A stretch of DNA of 64,000 nucleotides from an uncultured Collinsella sp. (GCA_959018755.1 CAUEMA010000001.1:1-64000), one strand, 5' to 3'. Counted from the first letter of the stretch, positions 26,454 to 35,168 are shown. Made by a program: numbers and translations. The notes: generated by a model from the letters alone, not told the origin.

Positions 26454-26492
26454 TATCGCGCTTAGATTCGTAAGGTTGCGGCAGCCAGCGGC

Positions 26493-27470
26493 CTACTTTG
26501 CGTCGTAGGCCTCGGCGTCCCACCAGTCGAGCTGGGCGATGTTGTCGCGAATGTGCTGGCAGCTCTTGTGGAAGCCCTCGAGCTCGTACTCGGACAGGTC
26601 CAGCGTGTAGACCTCCTCGACGCCCTCGGCGCCGATCACGCACGGCAGGGAGGTGAAGATGCCCTCCTCGCCATACTGGCCGGTCATAAGCGTGGAGGCG
26701 GAAAGCACGGCGTGCTCGTTGTGAAGCACAGCGGCGCAGACGCGCGCGGCGGAGTTGGCGACGGCGTACTCGGTGCACTGCTTGCCCTGGTAGGTCACAT
26801 AGCCGCCCTTGCGTGCAAGCTCCTCGACCTCCATGTGGTCGAAGGCGTACTTGTCGGGGTTCTCGGCCTGAAGCTCGTTAAGGCTCTTGCCGGCGATGGT
26901 CGCGGCCTTAAAGGCTGCCAGTTGGCTAAAGCCATGCTCGCCGATCATGTAGGCGTCGATGGACTTGGGGCTCACGCCGACCTTCTTGGAGATCTCGGTG
27001 CGCAGGCGGGCGGAGTCCAGGCCGCAGCCCGAGCCGATGATCTTCTTGGGATTGTAGCCGGTCAGGTGCCACAACTCGGTGCACACGACGTCGCAGGGGT
27101 TGGAGATGCTCACGAAGATGCCGTCAAAGCCGGCGTCGACGATGCGCTTGGCAAAGGTGCGGGCGGCATCGGTGGTAAAGAACAGCTCGCCGTCGCGGTT
27201 GCCGGCGGCCAGCGCGACCTTGCCGGCGGCGTTGACGATGACGTCGCAGCAGGCCAGCTCCTCGTAGTGGTCGTAGCAGTTGACGATCTTGGTGTTGTAC
27301 GGGACAAACGAAAGGGAGTCGCGCAGGTCCTGGACCTCTGACGTCACCTTGGCCTCGTTGATATCGCACAGGTACAGCTCATCGGCAATGCCCTGCATAA
27401 GTAGGCTGTTGGCGACATGTGCTCCTACGTGGCCCTGGCCGACCACACCGATCTTACGCGTCTGGTACAT
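26493..27470 (-). CDS. L-2-hydroxyacid (lactate/hydroxyisocaproate) dehydrogenase
   Basis: A 325-residue NAD-dependent enzyme of the LDH/MDH family. It has the GQGHVGAHVA dinucleotide loop, Asp at the end of strand 2 (LCDINEAK), SISNPCDVV, and the catalytic GEHG. The ARKGG segment and overall pattern are closest to L-2-hydroxyisocaproate dehydrogenase; the substrate loop reads AGKVALAAGNRDGEL instead of the AGxxQKPGETR of typical lactate dehydrogenases. It reduces a 2-oxo acid to the L-hydroxy acid, probably to recycle NADH in fermentation. The start is ATG 27470 with AAAGGAT upstream. Confidence 0.85.
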   Translation of the reverse strand: MYQTRKIGVVGQGHVGAHVANSLLMQGIADELYLCDINEAKVTSEVQDLRDSLSFVPYNTKIVNCYDHYEELACCDVIVNAAGKVALAAGNRDGELFFTTDAARTFAKRIVDAGFDGIFVSISNPCDVVCTELWHLTGYNPKKIIGSGCGLDSARLRTEISKKVGVSPKSIDAYMIGEHGFSQLAAFKAATIAGKSLNELQAENPDKYAFDHMEVEELARKGGYVTYQGKQCTEYAVANSAARVCAAVLHNEHAVLSASTLMTGQYGEEGIFTSLPCVIGAEGVEEVYTLDLSEYELEGFHKSCQHIRDNIAQLDWWDAEAYDAK

Positions 27471-27547
27471 ATATGTATCCTTTCGGCCGAGTTTTTCGCG
27501 TCGAACCATTGTAGCTTCCTGCTGTCACTTTGCTAGGCTAAAGCGCC

Positions 27548-27578
27548 GTAGATTTTTGGGACATGCCTTAATCTCTAC
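27548..27578. repeat. Hairpin repeat with TTTTTGGGACATGCCT core, copy 1
   Basis: GTAGATTTTTGGGACATGCC and the following TTAATCTCTAC form a hairpin. The same core occurs inverted at 31281-31319, where it is a terminator. Confidence 0.6.
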
Positions 27579-27681
27579 TTTTGGAGTGATTTGGGCCGCT
27601 GACGGCATCGCTGGGCGATGCGCTCGCGCGGATGGGGCCAGTCGTTGTACCATAGCTGCAACTGACTCGTAAGGAGCATCC

Positions 27682-28608
27682 ATGCCCATTCGCATTCCCG
27701 ACGCCCTCCCTGCCGCCGCGCAGCTCGAGAGCGAGAACATCTTTGTCATGACCGAGTACCGCGCGCTGCACCAGGACATCCGTCCGCTGCGCGTGCTCAT
27801 CCTCAACCTCATGCCCACCAAGATCGCCACCGAGACGCAGATCATGCGCAAGCTCTCCAACACGCCGCTGCAGGTGGAGGTGGACCTGCTGCGCACCAAA
27901 ACGCACGAAGCCACGCACGTGAGCGCCGGCCACCTGGAGACGTTTTACCGCACGTTCGACGACATCCGCGACATCCACTACGACGGCCTGATCATCACGG
28001 GCGCGCCGGTGGAGCAGATGCCGTTCGAGGAGGTCGACTACTGGCCCGAGCTCTGCCAGATCATGGATTGGTCCACCACGCACGTGCACTCTACGCTGCA
28101 CATTTGTTGGGGCGCGCAGGCCGGCCTGTACCATCATTACGGTATCCAGAAGCACGACCTGCCGGCAAAGGCGAGTGGCGTGTTTGAGCATTATCTGGTG
28201 AAGCCGCAAAGCCCGCTGGTTCGCGGCTTTGACGACCGTTTCTATGCCGTGCATTCGCGCAACACCGATGTGCGCCGCGAGGACGTGGAGGCCGAGCCGC
28301 AGCTTGAGGTCGTGGCCGTGTCCGACGAGGTGGGCCTGTACATCGTCAAGTCGACCGACAGCCGTCGCTTCTTTGTCTTTGGCCATCCCGAGTACGATAC
28401 CGACACGCTGCGTCTGGAGTACGAGCGCGACGTGAAGCGCGGCCTCAACCCTCAGGTGCCGGCGCATTACTTCCCAGGTGACGACCCCACCGCCGAGCCG
28501 CGCAACGTCTGGCGCAGCCAGGCTCAGTTGCTCTATACCAACTGGCTCAACTACTACGTCTACCAGACCACGCCCTACGACCTGGCCCGCGCCGGCGAGG
28601 AGCACTAG
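27682..28608 (+). CDS. metA: Homoserine O-acyltransferase MetA (probably acetyl-CoA type)
   Basis: A 308-residue enzyme for the first committed step of methionine synthesis. The nucleophile Cys is C142 in HICWGAQAG, as in the MetA family, and the His/Glu pair lies near HPEYD. Residue 111 is Glu (GAPVE). In characterised MetA proteins Glu at this site favours acetyl-CoA and Gly favours succinyl-CoA, so the product is probably O-acetylhomoserine. AAGGAG precedes the ATG. No SAM riboswitch was recognised upstream. Confidence 0.93.
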   Translation: MPIRIPDALPAAAQLESENIFVMTEYRALHQDIRPLRVLILNLMPTKIATETQIMRKLSNTPLQVEVDLLRTKTHEATHVSAGHLETFYRTFDDIRDIHYDGLIITGAPVEQMPFEEVDYWPELCQIMDWSTTHVHSTLHICWGAQAGLYHHYGIQKHDLPAKASGVFEHYLVKPQSPLVRGFDDRFYAVHSRNTDVRREDVEAEPQLEVVAVSDEVGLYIVKSTDSRRFFVFGHPEYDTDTLRLEYERDVKRGLNPQVPAHYFPGDDPTAEPRNVWRSQAQLLYTNWLNYYVYQTTPYDLARAGEEH

Positions 28609-28631
28609 GCCGTCGGGAGGTGCGCCAGCCG

Positions 28632-29228
28632 TTAGGCGCTGATGATGTGGGGTAGCGGCAGGTCGTGGGCGTCGGTGGGAACGTGGTCGACACGCTGCTC
28701 GTCAAAGGCGATGCCGATGATTTGGCATGCGGGCGAGAGCGTGGGCAGGTAGCGGTCATAGCAGCCGCCGCCGTAGCCCAGGCGCGCGCCGGTGCGGTCG
28801 AAGGCTACGAGTGGCACGATAATCATGTCGAGAGCCACGGCAGGCACGGTGGGGAAGCGGCTGCCGTCGATGTCCGTGGCTGCGAAGGCCCGCGTAGGGT
28901 GGGCGATAAACGGGGCCTCGGACGTATTGCCGGCAGAGGCTGCCCGCATGCACATGCGCTGGCCATAAGCCATGGCGTCTGTTGCCGAGAGCATGCATGG
29001 ATAGGCTACACGCCAGCCGCGCGCGGCGGCCGCAGCGGCAAACGCGGCTGGGTCGACCTCGGAACCCATCGCGGCATAGACGGCAACGGTGCGCGGCGCC
29101 GCGGCATCCAAGCGATCCAGCAGCTCAACAAGCCGCGCGCATACAACAGCAGACTTCGCCGCCTGAACATCCAAATCAAGAGCATCGCGCCGGGCAATCA
29201 CCGCCCGCCGCAACTCGGCCTTATCCAT
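28632..29228 (-). CDS. 5-formyltetrahydrofolate cyclo-ligase
   Basis: A 198-residue enzyme that converts 5-formyl-THF to 5,10-methenyl-THF using ATP. It has the basic N-terminus (MDKAELRRAVIARRDAL), AVYAAMGSEVD, and the signature PLVAFDRTGARLGYGGGCYDRYL. Length is usual. The start is ATG 29228 with GAGG upstream. It converges on metA with 23 bases between the stop codons. Confidence 0.92.
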   Translation of the reverse strand: MDKAELRRAVIARRDALDLDVQAAKSAVVCARLVELLDRLDAAAPRTVAVYAAMGSEVDPAAFAAAAAARGWRVAYPCMLSATDAMAYGQRMCMRAASAGNTSEAPFIAHPTRAFAATDIDGSRFPTVPAVALDMIIVPLVAFDRTGARLGYGGGCYDRYLPTLSPACQIIGIAFDEQRVDHVPTDAHDLPLPHIISA

Positions 29229-29241
29229 CCCAGCCTCATCT

Positions 29242-29291
29242 CCCAAACCTACCAAAAAGGGACAGGTTTATTTTGGCAGGTTTTATCTGGG
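29242..29291. repeat. CCCAGATAAAACCTACC palindromic repeat, copy 3 (inverted)
   Basis: It reads AACCTACCAAAAAGGGACAGG, then TTTATTTTGGCAGGTTTTATCTGGG. It is the same family as 18988 and 21124, in the opposite orientation. Confidence 0.7.
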
Positions 29292-29304
29292 CAAACGCGA
29301 CGGA

Positions 29305-29359
29305 TTCACCCCAAACCACCACAAAGGTGCCTGTCCCCTTTGTGGTGGTTTGGGGTGAA
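29305..29359. repeat. Palindromic CCTGTCCC element with 23-bp stem
   Basis: TTCACCCCAAACCACCACAAAGG pairs perfectly with its complement across the loop TGCCTGTCC. The core of the stem and the loop match the terminator at 11538-11577. Confidence 0.8.
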
Positions 29360-29430
29360 TGTTGCGCAACAAGGGCTGCATTTTTGGGTTTACCTTCATG
29401 GTGGAAGGAATGAACCGAAAGGAGCCCGTC

Positions 29431-31086
29431 ATGTTTTGTCGCTCGTGTGGCACGCCGCTTGTCGACGACGCCCTCTTTTGCCCCGTATGCGGCGCGCCCG
29501 TAGCACCCGACCAGGTCGCGGCCACGCAGCAACCCCAGCCTGCCACGCCCGCTCCTGGGCAATACGTGCCCGTGCAGCAGCCCGTGCGGCGCAAGCGTTC
29601 CAAGAAGCCCCTCATCGCCCTTGCCGCGGTGCTTGCCGTGGCGGCGGGCATCGGCGGCGGTGCGCTGTTCTACTTTACGCAGATCGCGACCACGCCTATC
29701 GACGAGAAAATCTTTCCGGACAGCGGCATGCGTGCGCTTGTCTCGACCAAGTACGACACTAACGGTGACGGCCGTATCTCACGCGACGAGGCCAAGGCGG
29801 TGACGTCGATCGAGCTGGACGGCGTTACGTCAACGCAGGGTCTGGGCAAGGTGTTCCCCAACGTTACCAGTGTGGAATACGGTGGGGATAAACTCGTCAA
29901 CCTGGACCTCTCGGGCTGCGGCGACCTTAAGACCGTCGAGCTTAACTCGGCGAGCAACGTCACCGTCGTTAACCTGGACGGTTGCGACAACATCGAGAAG
30001 CTCGACCTTTCAAATGCCGGGGAGCTCAAAAGCGTCGATCTTTCGGGTAAAAAGAAGCTCGCCACGTTGGCACTGCCGCAGGATACGAAGGTTGGCGGCA
30101 TTAAGGACACGCAGCTCGACGAGCTGTGGCTGCCGGTGTCCTATGAAGGCACCGATAAATCGGACCAGTACGGCGATATCTACGAGATCGAGCGCGATGA
30201 AAACGGCTACGTCACGGGCTTCACGTCTGCCGTCAAGCAAGGTGGCGGTGTAAGCTACAGCGTCGAGCACGATGAGTCGCATCGCATTTCGGAGATTGAG
30301 GAAGATCTGGCGGGCGGTTACGAGAACGTCAACACGTTTACGTACGACGCCGACGGTAACGTCACGCGCATCGACTGCGATGCCGACATGAGCGATTCGT
30401 CGAGCACCACGACGTTTACCTACGACGCGGACGGAAACCTGATCAACAAGACGACCCATGCGGGTTACGGCGAGAGCGCGAGCACGTATGTCTACCAGGA
30501 CGGCAACATGGTGACCAACACCGATACCAGCCCGGCCAATCCTCGGACGGTCGTGTATTCGTACGGATACGACAAGGATCGCGTGACGTCCTTTACGCTG
30601 GACTGCCAGGGCGACACGGTGGGAACTACGTGGACGATTACCGCGGGCTACGAGTATGGCAAGGACGGCAACATTTCGCGTATCTCGCCTGTGGCATATG
30701 ACTCGCACGGCAACGACTACGGCTCGCTGAACTCGTACGCAGCGGTGGATTATTCGTACAGCGACGGAAAGCTCGACAGGATCGATTCCGAGCGCGGCGG
30801 CTATGCGGAGTTCTATTACGACGAGTACGGCAACCTGACGTCGGTCGACGAGTATGCCGGACGCGGTTCGGATGCCGAGTTTGAGTTTGAGCACGAGGTC
30901 GAGTACCAGCGCTACTTCTGTAACAAGCACGAGAAGAACAAGCCGGAGGAGTGGATTCGTCTGGATGCAGAGTACGACGTCGACCAGGGTAGCTGGAGCA
31001 ACGACTCCGATTATGGTCGTGAGTGCTTTGCAACCATGTACGAGCTCAATCCGTTAGAGGCCAGGCTGAACCCGTTTATCAAGTAG
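29431..31086 (+). CDS. Zinc-ribbon, single-pass membrane protein with LRR-like and YD-like repeats
   Basis: A 551-residue protein. The N-terminal zinc ribbon has CRSCG and CPVCG (about residues 3-21). A Pro/Gln-rich linker and a basic patch (RRKRSKK) precede one membrane helix at about 60-80. Outside it has an EF-hand/dockerin-like loop (DTNGDGRISRDEA), a short leucine-rich-type repeat region (LVNLDLSGCGDLKTVELNS... IEKLDLSNAGELKSVDLSG), and several YD-type repeats (TFTYDADGN, FYYDEYGNL). The start is ATG 29431, behind AAAGGAG. The topology is zinc ribbon inside and repeats outside. The function is unknown; binding or sensing at the cell surface is a guess. Confidence 0.8.
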   Translation: MFCRSCGTPLVDDALFCPVCGAPVAPDQVAATQQPQPATPAPGQYVPVQQPVRRKRSKKPLIALAAVLAVAAGIGGGALFYFTQIATTPIDEKIFPDSGMRALVSTKYDTNGDGRISRDEAKAVTSIELDGVTSTQGLGKVFPNVTSVEYGGDKLVNLDLSGCGDLKTVELNSASNVTVVNLDGCDNIEKLDLSNAGELKSVDLSGKKKLATLALPQDTKVGGIKDTQLDELWLPVSYEGTDKSDQYGDIYEIERDENGYVTGFTSAVKQGGGVSYSVEHDESHRISEIEEDLAGGYENVNTFTYDADGNVTRIDCDADMSDSSSTTTFTYDADGNLINKTTHAGYGESASTYVYQDGNMVTNTDTSPANPRTVVYSYGYDKDRVTSFTLDCQGDTVGTTWTITAGYEYGKDGNISRISPVAYDSHGNDYGSLNSYAAVDYSYSDGKLDRIDSERGGYAEFYYDEYGNLTSVDEYAGRGSDAEFEFEHEVEYQRYFCNKHEKNKPEEWIRLDAEYDVDQGSWSNDSDYGRECFATMYELNPLEARLNPFIK

Positions 31087-31097
31087 CGGCCCACTCG

Positions 31098-31137
31098 CAA
31101 ACCACCCAAAGGGACAGACACCTTTGGGTGGTTTTTG
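31098..31137 (+). terminator. Terminator after the zinc-ribbon membrane protein
   Basis: AAACCACCCAAAGG pairs with CCTTTGGGTGGTTT and is followed by TTG. It belongs to the same general palindrome type as 11538 and 29305 (loop GACAGACA). Confidence 0.75.
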
Positions 31138-31161
31138 CTGAAGGGCGGGTGTCTGCGGCGG

Positions 31162-31224
31162 TTTGTCTCGATCTGTAACAGTAACTCGACATAAATGGGC
31201 CTAGCTGTTACAGATCGAGACAAA
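31162..31224. repeat. Perfect inverted repeat, 19-bp arms
   Basis: TTTGTCTCGATCTGTAACA at 31162-31180 is repeated exactly inverted at 31206-31224, with 25 bases between. Confidence 0.85.
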
Positions 31225-31280
31225 ACTGGTGGGACGGGGCGGGCCGAAGTCGGGCCGCCTGCCCGGTCCGCGGCAAAAGA

Positions 31281-31319
31281 AAAGGTAGATTTTCAGGCAT
31301 GTCCCAAAAATCTACCTTT
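31281..31319 (-). terminator. Terminator of the M16C protease gene; TTTTTGGGACATGCCT repeat copy 2
   Basis: AAAGGTAGATTTT and AAAATCTACCTTT form the stem, and the minus strand continues into TTTTCTTTTG. The loop carries AGGCATGTCCCAA, shared with 27548-27578. Confidence 0.7.
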
Positions 31320-31327
31320 GCTGTGCG

Positions 31328-34300
31328 TTAGCCCATCAGGTCGACGACGCTAAAGCCGGCATTGCTCTTGGCGATGACGTCTCGGCCGCCAAAGACACAG
31401 GTTGGCGACTCGGCTGCGATGCGCGTCACGTCGGCGCCGAGCGAGCGAAGCTCACCGGGCGTGGCGGCGAGCATCTGGGAGCGGCGCTCCTCGCGCGCAT
31501 GCGGATCGAGCCCGGCCAGGTAGGTCGTGTTGCGGCGCTTGGTGAGCGCGTACGGCTTTACCGGCGCGTCCATGCCGCTCACGCAGCTCACGATAAAGCC
31601 CTCAAAGGCGGACTCGTCGGGTTCAAAGCTGCCGAGCCATTCGCCTGCGCGCGCCACGCGCTCAATCGAGGGGTCGATTGCCGGGTCGCGGTAGGTGTAG
31701 AACGCCGCCTGACGCTCGCCGGCCGCGCGGAATCCGCAGCCGTACGCGCCGCCCTTCACGCGGATCTCGTTCCACAGGTAGTCGTAGGAGAGCGCGTTGG
31801 CGGCAACCGCCCAGGCGCCCGTCACGTCAATGCCCAGGCGGCGCGGATCGCACGCGCTTGCCGCAAAGCAGATGTCGCTGGGGATGACAAAGGCCTCGTG
31901 GCGGTCGCACGGCGCCGGCACCACGAGCGCGTCGCGGCCGGCATCGGCGCCGTCGCCGGCGTTCAGCCCCAGGTCGCCCGCGGCGGCCCAGTACGCGTTA
32001 AAGTCCTCATCGCTGCCGGTAAAGCTCGCCAGGCAACCGTTGGCCACAAAGATGCGGCCTGCCAGCTCGGCAAGCTTGGCGCGCAGGTCGTCCAGGCGCT
32101 CGTCAAAGTGGTCGAGCAGATCGCGCAGGAACAAGTAGAAGTCCACGCCCGAAAGCTGCTCGCGCACTACGGCCGAAGGTGAGCTGTAGCTCATCGCGCG
32201 ACCGAGTGCCGCCGAGTGGCCGTTGTTGATAAAGCCCTGCTCAAGCCCAATGCGAATCTGCGTGAGCACGTCGCGCACGCGGTCGGCGTCGGCATCGAGC
32301 AAAAGCGTGCTCGACCACACCTCGCGCGGCAGGCTCGCTAGCGCATCGATCTTCTCGGACAGGGCGCCGGCGCTCACCAGCAGGTAGGGGCGCACACCGT
32401 CCACGTCGGGCTGGGTCATGACCTCGGTCGTAAAGCTCAAAAAGCCCAGCTTGCCGGCGAGTAAGTTGTCGAGTTCCTCGGCCGAATGCTCGCGTGTGGG
32501 CAGCTGCTTGAGCAGACGGCAGAGCAGCGTCACATAGGGCAGGTCCTCAAACGTGACGCAGCTCAGGTCGAAATACTGCATGGCGTAGGCCAGGCGGTTG
32601 GTGGGGATGCCGTGGCGCAGGCAGGGGATGGGCGCAGTGGTGTCCACGACCAGCGGCGGCTCGGGGCGCGCCTCGCCAATGTCGGAAACGCGCAGGCGCG
32701 GCAGCGTGGCCTTGGCCTCGAGCGTGTCCTCGGCCTCCTGTGCGGCACGCAGCACGGCCGTGCGCTCGACCACGTTGGCCAGCTCGGCATTGGTCATGGC
32801 GTCGCGCTTGGCTGCTAGCTCGGCGGCCTCGGCACCCTCTGCGCCCTCGGCGGCGTCCACCGGCACCAGCTCGACCAGCGCCATATGGTCGTTTTCCAGC
32901 ACCAGCTCGCGCAGCAGGTCCTCAAAGTAGCTGCCGTCCAGCTCGTCACGAAGCTCCTCGTACACCGGGCCGTACTTGAGCGCCAGCGTCGCGGCGTCGT
33001 CATCGTAGAGCCAGGTGCTCAGCGCGTCGCACGCAATGGCCACGCCGTCGGCGATACCGTAGTCGCGCTGGCGCAGGTCGTACTCGTTGCTGCTGATGAT
33101 GGCTTCCAGGCGCTCGCGCGGAACGCCGTGCTCGCACAGGTCGCGGCAGGCGTCTTGGAACACACGACGCAGCTCGCGCGCCACGCCGGGCTGCGCGTTT
33201 TGCAGCATGATGAGCTCGTAGGGCTGCAGGCTCTCGGCCGCGGTGTAGCTCACCACGTTGCCGCCCAGGCCCGCTGCCAGAATGGCCTTCTTAACCGGCG
33301 CTTCGTTGGAGCCCAGCAGCGCTTCGAACAGGATGTCCGCCGCGATTGTGCGCTTACGGTCGAGCGCGCTGCCCAGCACAAGGCCCAGGCCCACCAGGGC
33401 GTTTTCGGGCGTGGTGGCCATCTCGACGCGCTTATACTCGCAGGTCACGGGCGCTTGCACGCCCAGCGGATTGGGTGCCAGCACGGACGGGTCCTCGCCG
33501 GCGGCAACGGCGGCGTCCATGCGGCGGCTCGCGGCACTCGGTTGCGACAGATAGCGCTCGTCCAAAAAGGCCAGTGCGCGGTCCACGTCCAGGTCGCCGT
33601 AGAGCGTGATGTAGGAGTTGGAAGGATTGTAGTGGCGCGCGTGCGTGTCCAGGAACTGCTCGTAGGTGAGCGAGGGAATCGCACGCGGGTCGCCACCGCT
33701 CTCGTGCGCATAGGCGGTGTCGGGGTAGAGCGCGGCGTTGACGGCATCGTCCAGCACGCTCATGGGGTCGGACAGCGCGCCCTTCATCTCGTTGAACACC
33801 ACGCCGTTATAACGCAGCGTGCCCTCGCGCAGGCTGGCGGAGCTGCCGTCGCCCTCGCTCTCGACGCCCTCTGGCAGGTCCAGCTCGTAGTGCCAGCCCT
33901 CCTGCTCAAAAATGGTGGGCTTGGTATAGATGGCCGGGTTGAACACCGCGTCTAGGTACACGTCCATCAGGTTGTACAGGTCCTGCTCGTTGGTGGTGGC
34001 AACGGGGTAGATGGTCTTGTCGGGGTAGGTCATGGCGTTGAGGAACGTCTGCATGGAGCTCTTGATCAGATCGACGAATGGCTCCTTGACGGGGAACTTG
34101 GCCGATCCGCACAGCACCGAGTGCTCAAGAATATGGAACACGCCGGTGGAATCGGCCGGCGGCGTCTTAAAGCCAATGGCAAAGGCCTTGTTTTCGTCGT
34201 CGCACGCCAGGTACAGCAGGCGAGCGCCCGAGGCAGTGTGGCGCAGCACGTAGGCGTCCGAGTCGAGCTCGGGCACGGTCTCGCAGCGCTCGACGGCAAA

Positions 34301-34372
34301 GCCGTGGCAGGTGGTGCCGGGCACCAGCAGCGCGGCAGCAGCGGCGCGCGGGTCGGTTGAGGTAGTGGACAT
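31328..34372 (-). CDS. M16C-family zinc metalloprotease (presequence-protease/insulinase type)
   Basis: A 1014-residue protein. The inverted zinc motif HxxEH is H80-I-L-E83-H84, followed by the PFVDLIKSSMQTFLNAMTYPDKTIYPV block that marks the PreP/M16C group, with a further Glu ligand expected about 75 residues on. The four-domain clamshell length of about 1000 residues fits. Such enzymes degrade unstructured peptides in the cytoplasm. The start is ATG 34372 with AAAGGAG upstream; the open frame continues further but without support. Confidence 0.93.
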   Translation of the reverse strand: MSTTSTDPRAAAAALLVPGTTCHGFAVERCETVPELDSDAYVLRHTASGARLLYLACDDENKAFAIGFKTPPADSTGVFHILEHSVLCGSAKFPVKEPFVDLIKSSMQTFLNAMTYPDKTIYPVATTNEQDLYNLMDVYLDAVFNPAIYTKPTIFEQEGWHYELDLPEGVESEGDGSSASLREGTLRYNGVVFNEMKGALSDPMSVLDDAVNAALYPDTAYAHESGGDPRAIPSLTYEQFLDTHARHYNPSNSYITLYGDLDVDRALAFLDERYLSQPSAASRRMDAAVAAGEDPSVLAPNPLGVQAPVTCEYKRVEMATTPENALVGLGLVLGSALDRKRTIAADILFEALLGSNEAPVKKAILAAGLGGNVVSYTAAESLQPYELIMLQNAQPGVARELRRVFQDACRDLCEHGVPRERLEAIISSNEYDLRQRDYGIADGVAIACDALSTWLYDDDAATLALKYGPVYEELRDELDGSYFEDLLRELVLENDHMALVELVPVDAAEGAEGAEAAELAAKRDAMTNAELANVVERTAVLRAAQEAEDTLEAKATLPRLRVSDIGEARPEPPLVVDTTAPIPCLRHGIPTNRLAYAMQYFDLSCVTFEDLPYVTLLCRLLKQLPTREHSAEELDNLLAGKLGFLSFTTEVMTQPDVDGVRPYLLVSAGALSEKIDALASLPREVWSSTLLLDADADRVRDVLTQIRIGLEQGFINNGHSAALGRAMSYSSPSAVVREQLSGVDFYLFLRDLLDHFDERLDDLRAKLAELAGRIFVANGCLASFTGSDEDFNAYWAAAGDLGLNAGDGADAGRDALVVPAPCDRHEAFVIPSDICFAASACDPRRLGIDVTGAWAVAANALSYDYLWNEIRVKGGAYGCGFRAAGERQAAFYTYRDPAIDPSIERVARAGEWLGSFEPDESAFEGFIVSCVSGMDAPVKPYALTKRRNTTYLAGLDPHAREERRSQMLAATPGELRSLGADVTRIAAESPTCVFGGRDVIAKSNAGFSVVDLMG

Positions 34373-34549
34373 ATGTAGTCTCCTTTGACGCCCCAGCGGG
34401 GGCGAATCGAGTCGAATCCTCGTGAGTATACCCATATGGGACCGCGGCTCTGCGGCGAACTGAAGACGATGCCAGCGGATTGGGCATAGGCCCCGCGTGC
34501 CCGCCGAATGAGCGTGGATTTTCGGATGAAATAATCCGTCGCAGGTCCA

Positions 34550-34732
34550 AATGCCGTCCAATTATCCACTCCCGCACACCTTTCGTCTCCAACCGTGAGA
34601 TGAGAGATAGACGAGAGACGTATACGAAAGATGGCTGTACAGCAAAGAGCCAAACAATTAATAGTGCTGTTTGGTCGGTGATTGTTTTTTCAGTAAAAAC
34701 ACTTACGAATAAAGCAAGTTGCAAACAGCTGC
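34550..34732. repeat. Diverged copy of the GAGAGATA/hairpin leader element
   Basis: The order of blocks matches 44753-44950: CCGTCCAA, ATCCAC, GAGAGATA-type repeats (34597-34620), AGCAAAGAG, a CCAAACA/TGTTTGG stem, GATTGTT, CAG.AAAAACA and GCA.ACA. No AlbA_2-type gene follows here. Confidence 0.65.
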
Positions 34733-35158
34733 CCCCTTATTTCGTGCTCATTTTTAAGGCGAGAAATTGCCGCCATATGATCGGACGAGTTTCAACGATT
34801 GCGATTTAGTATTTGGCGCGGATGCGGTCGATTCCGATGAAACGCTAGTTGACCACGCGGTAGATTGTGCTTTCTCCCAGACGCCCCGGCAATGCGCAAT
34901 AAGCCAGATAACGAAGCGATTACCGGCGCGTCTATCCATAGGGAATTCCGGGAAAGCTTCTGCGGACAGTCAAAAGATTCGTCGGCCCCAAGCGGATTAA
35001 AGGTATTTGCATAGGACGTCATTTAACTAGAGACGATGCATATTGAATCGTTCAATGAACTTGCACGCTGTGTCTAACAACGCCGATTGTTGTTTTAAGG
35101 GGCTTGATGAAAGAACAGGACCAAAATAGTACTTGCATAGTTAGTTATATAAAGTACT

Positions 35159-35168
35159 ATAACGTTAT
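35159..35168. promoter_or_regulatory. ATAACGTTAT palindromic operator of SIS4
   Basis: A perfect 10-bp palindrome lies 43 bases before the SIS4 start, next to TATATAAAGTACTAT. It carries the ATAACGT half-site shared by other units of the region. Confidence 0.6.

Larger units (their letters stand above)
26100..26492. other. Intergenic region between SIS3 and the dehydrogenase gene
   Basis: It contains a CGTCGGGGCCT/AGGCCCCG hairpin near 26138-26167, the long inverted repeat at 26211-26378, and the terminator of the minus-strand gene at 26413-26453. No further gene is supported. Confidence 0.6.

Noticed and set aside
27530..27681. SAM riboswitch before metA
   Set aside because: The leader is too short and contains only one repeat hairpin.
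34754..34939. Short minus-strand open frame (61 codons) suggesting a transposase fragment
   Set aside because: No ribosome-binding site, no family signature and several broken frames around it. At most it is a decayed gene.
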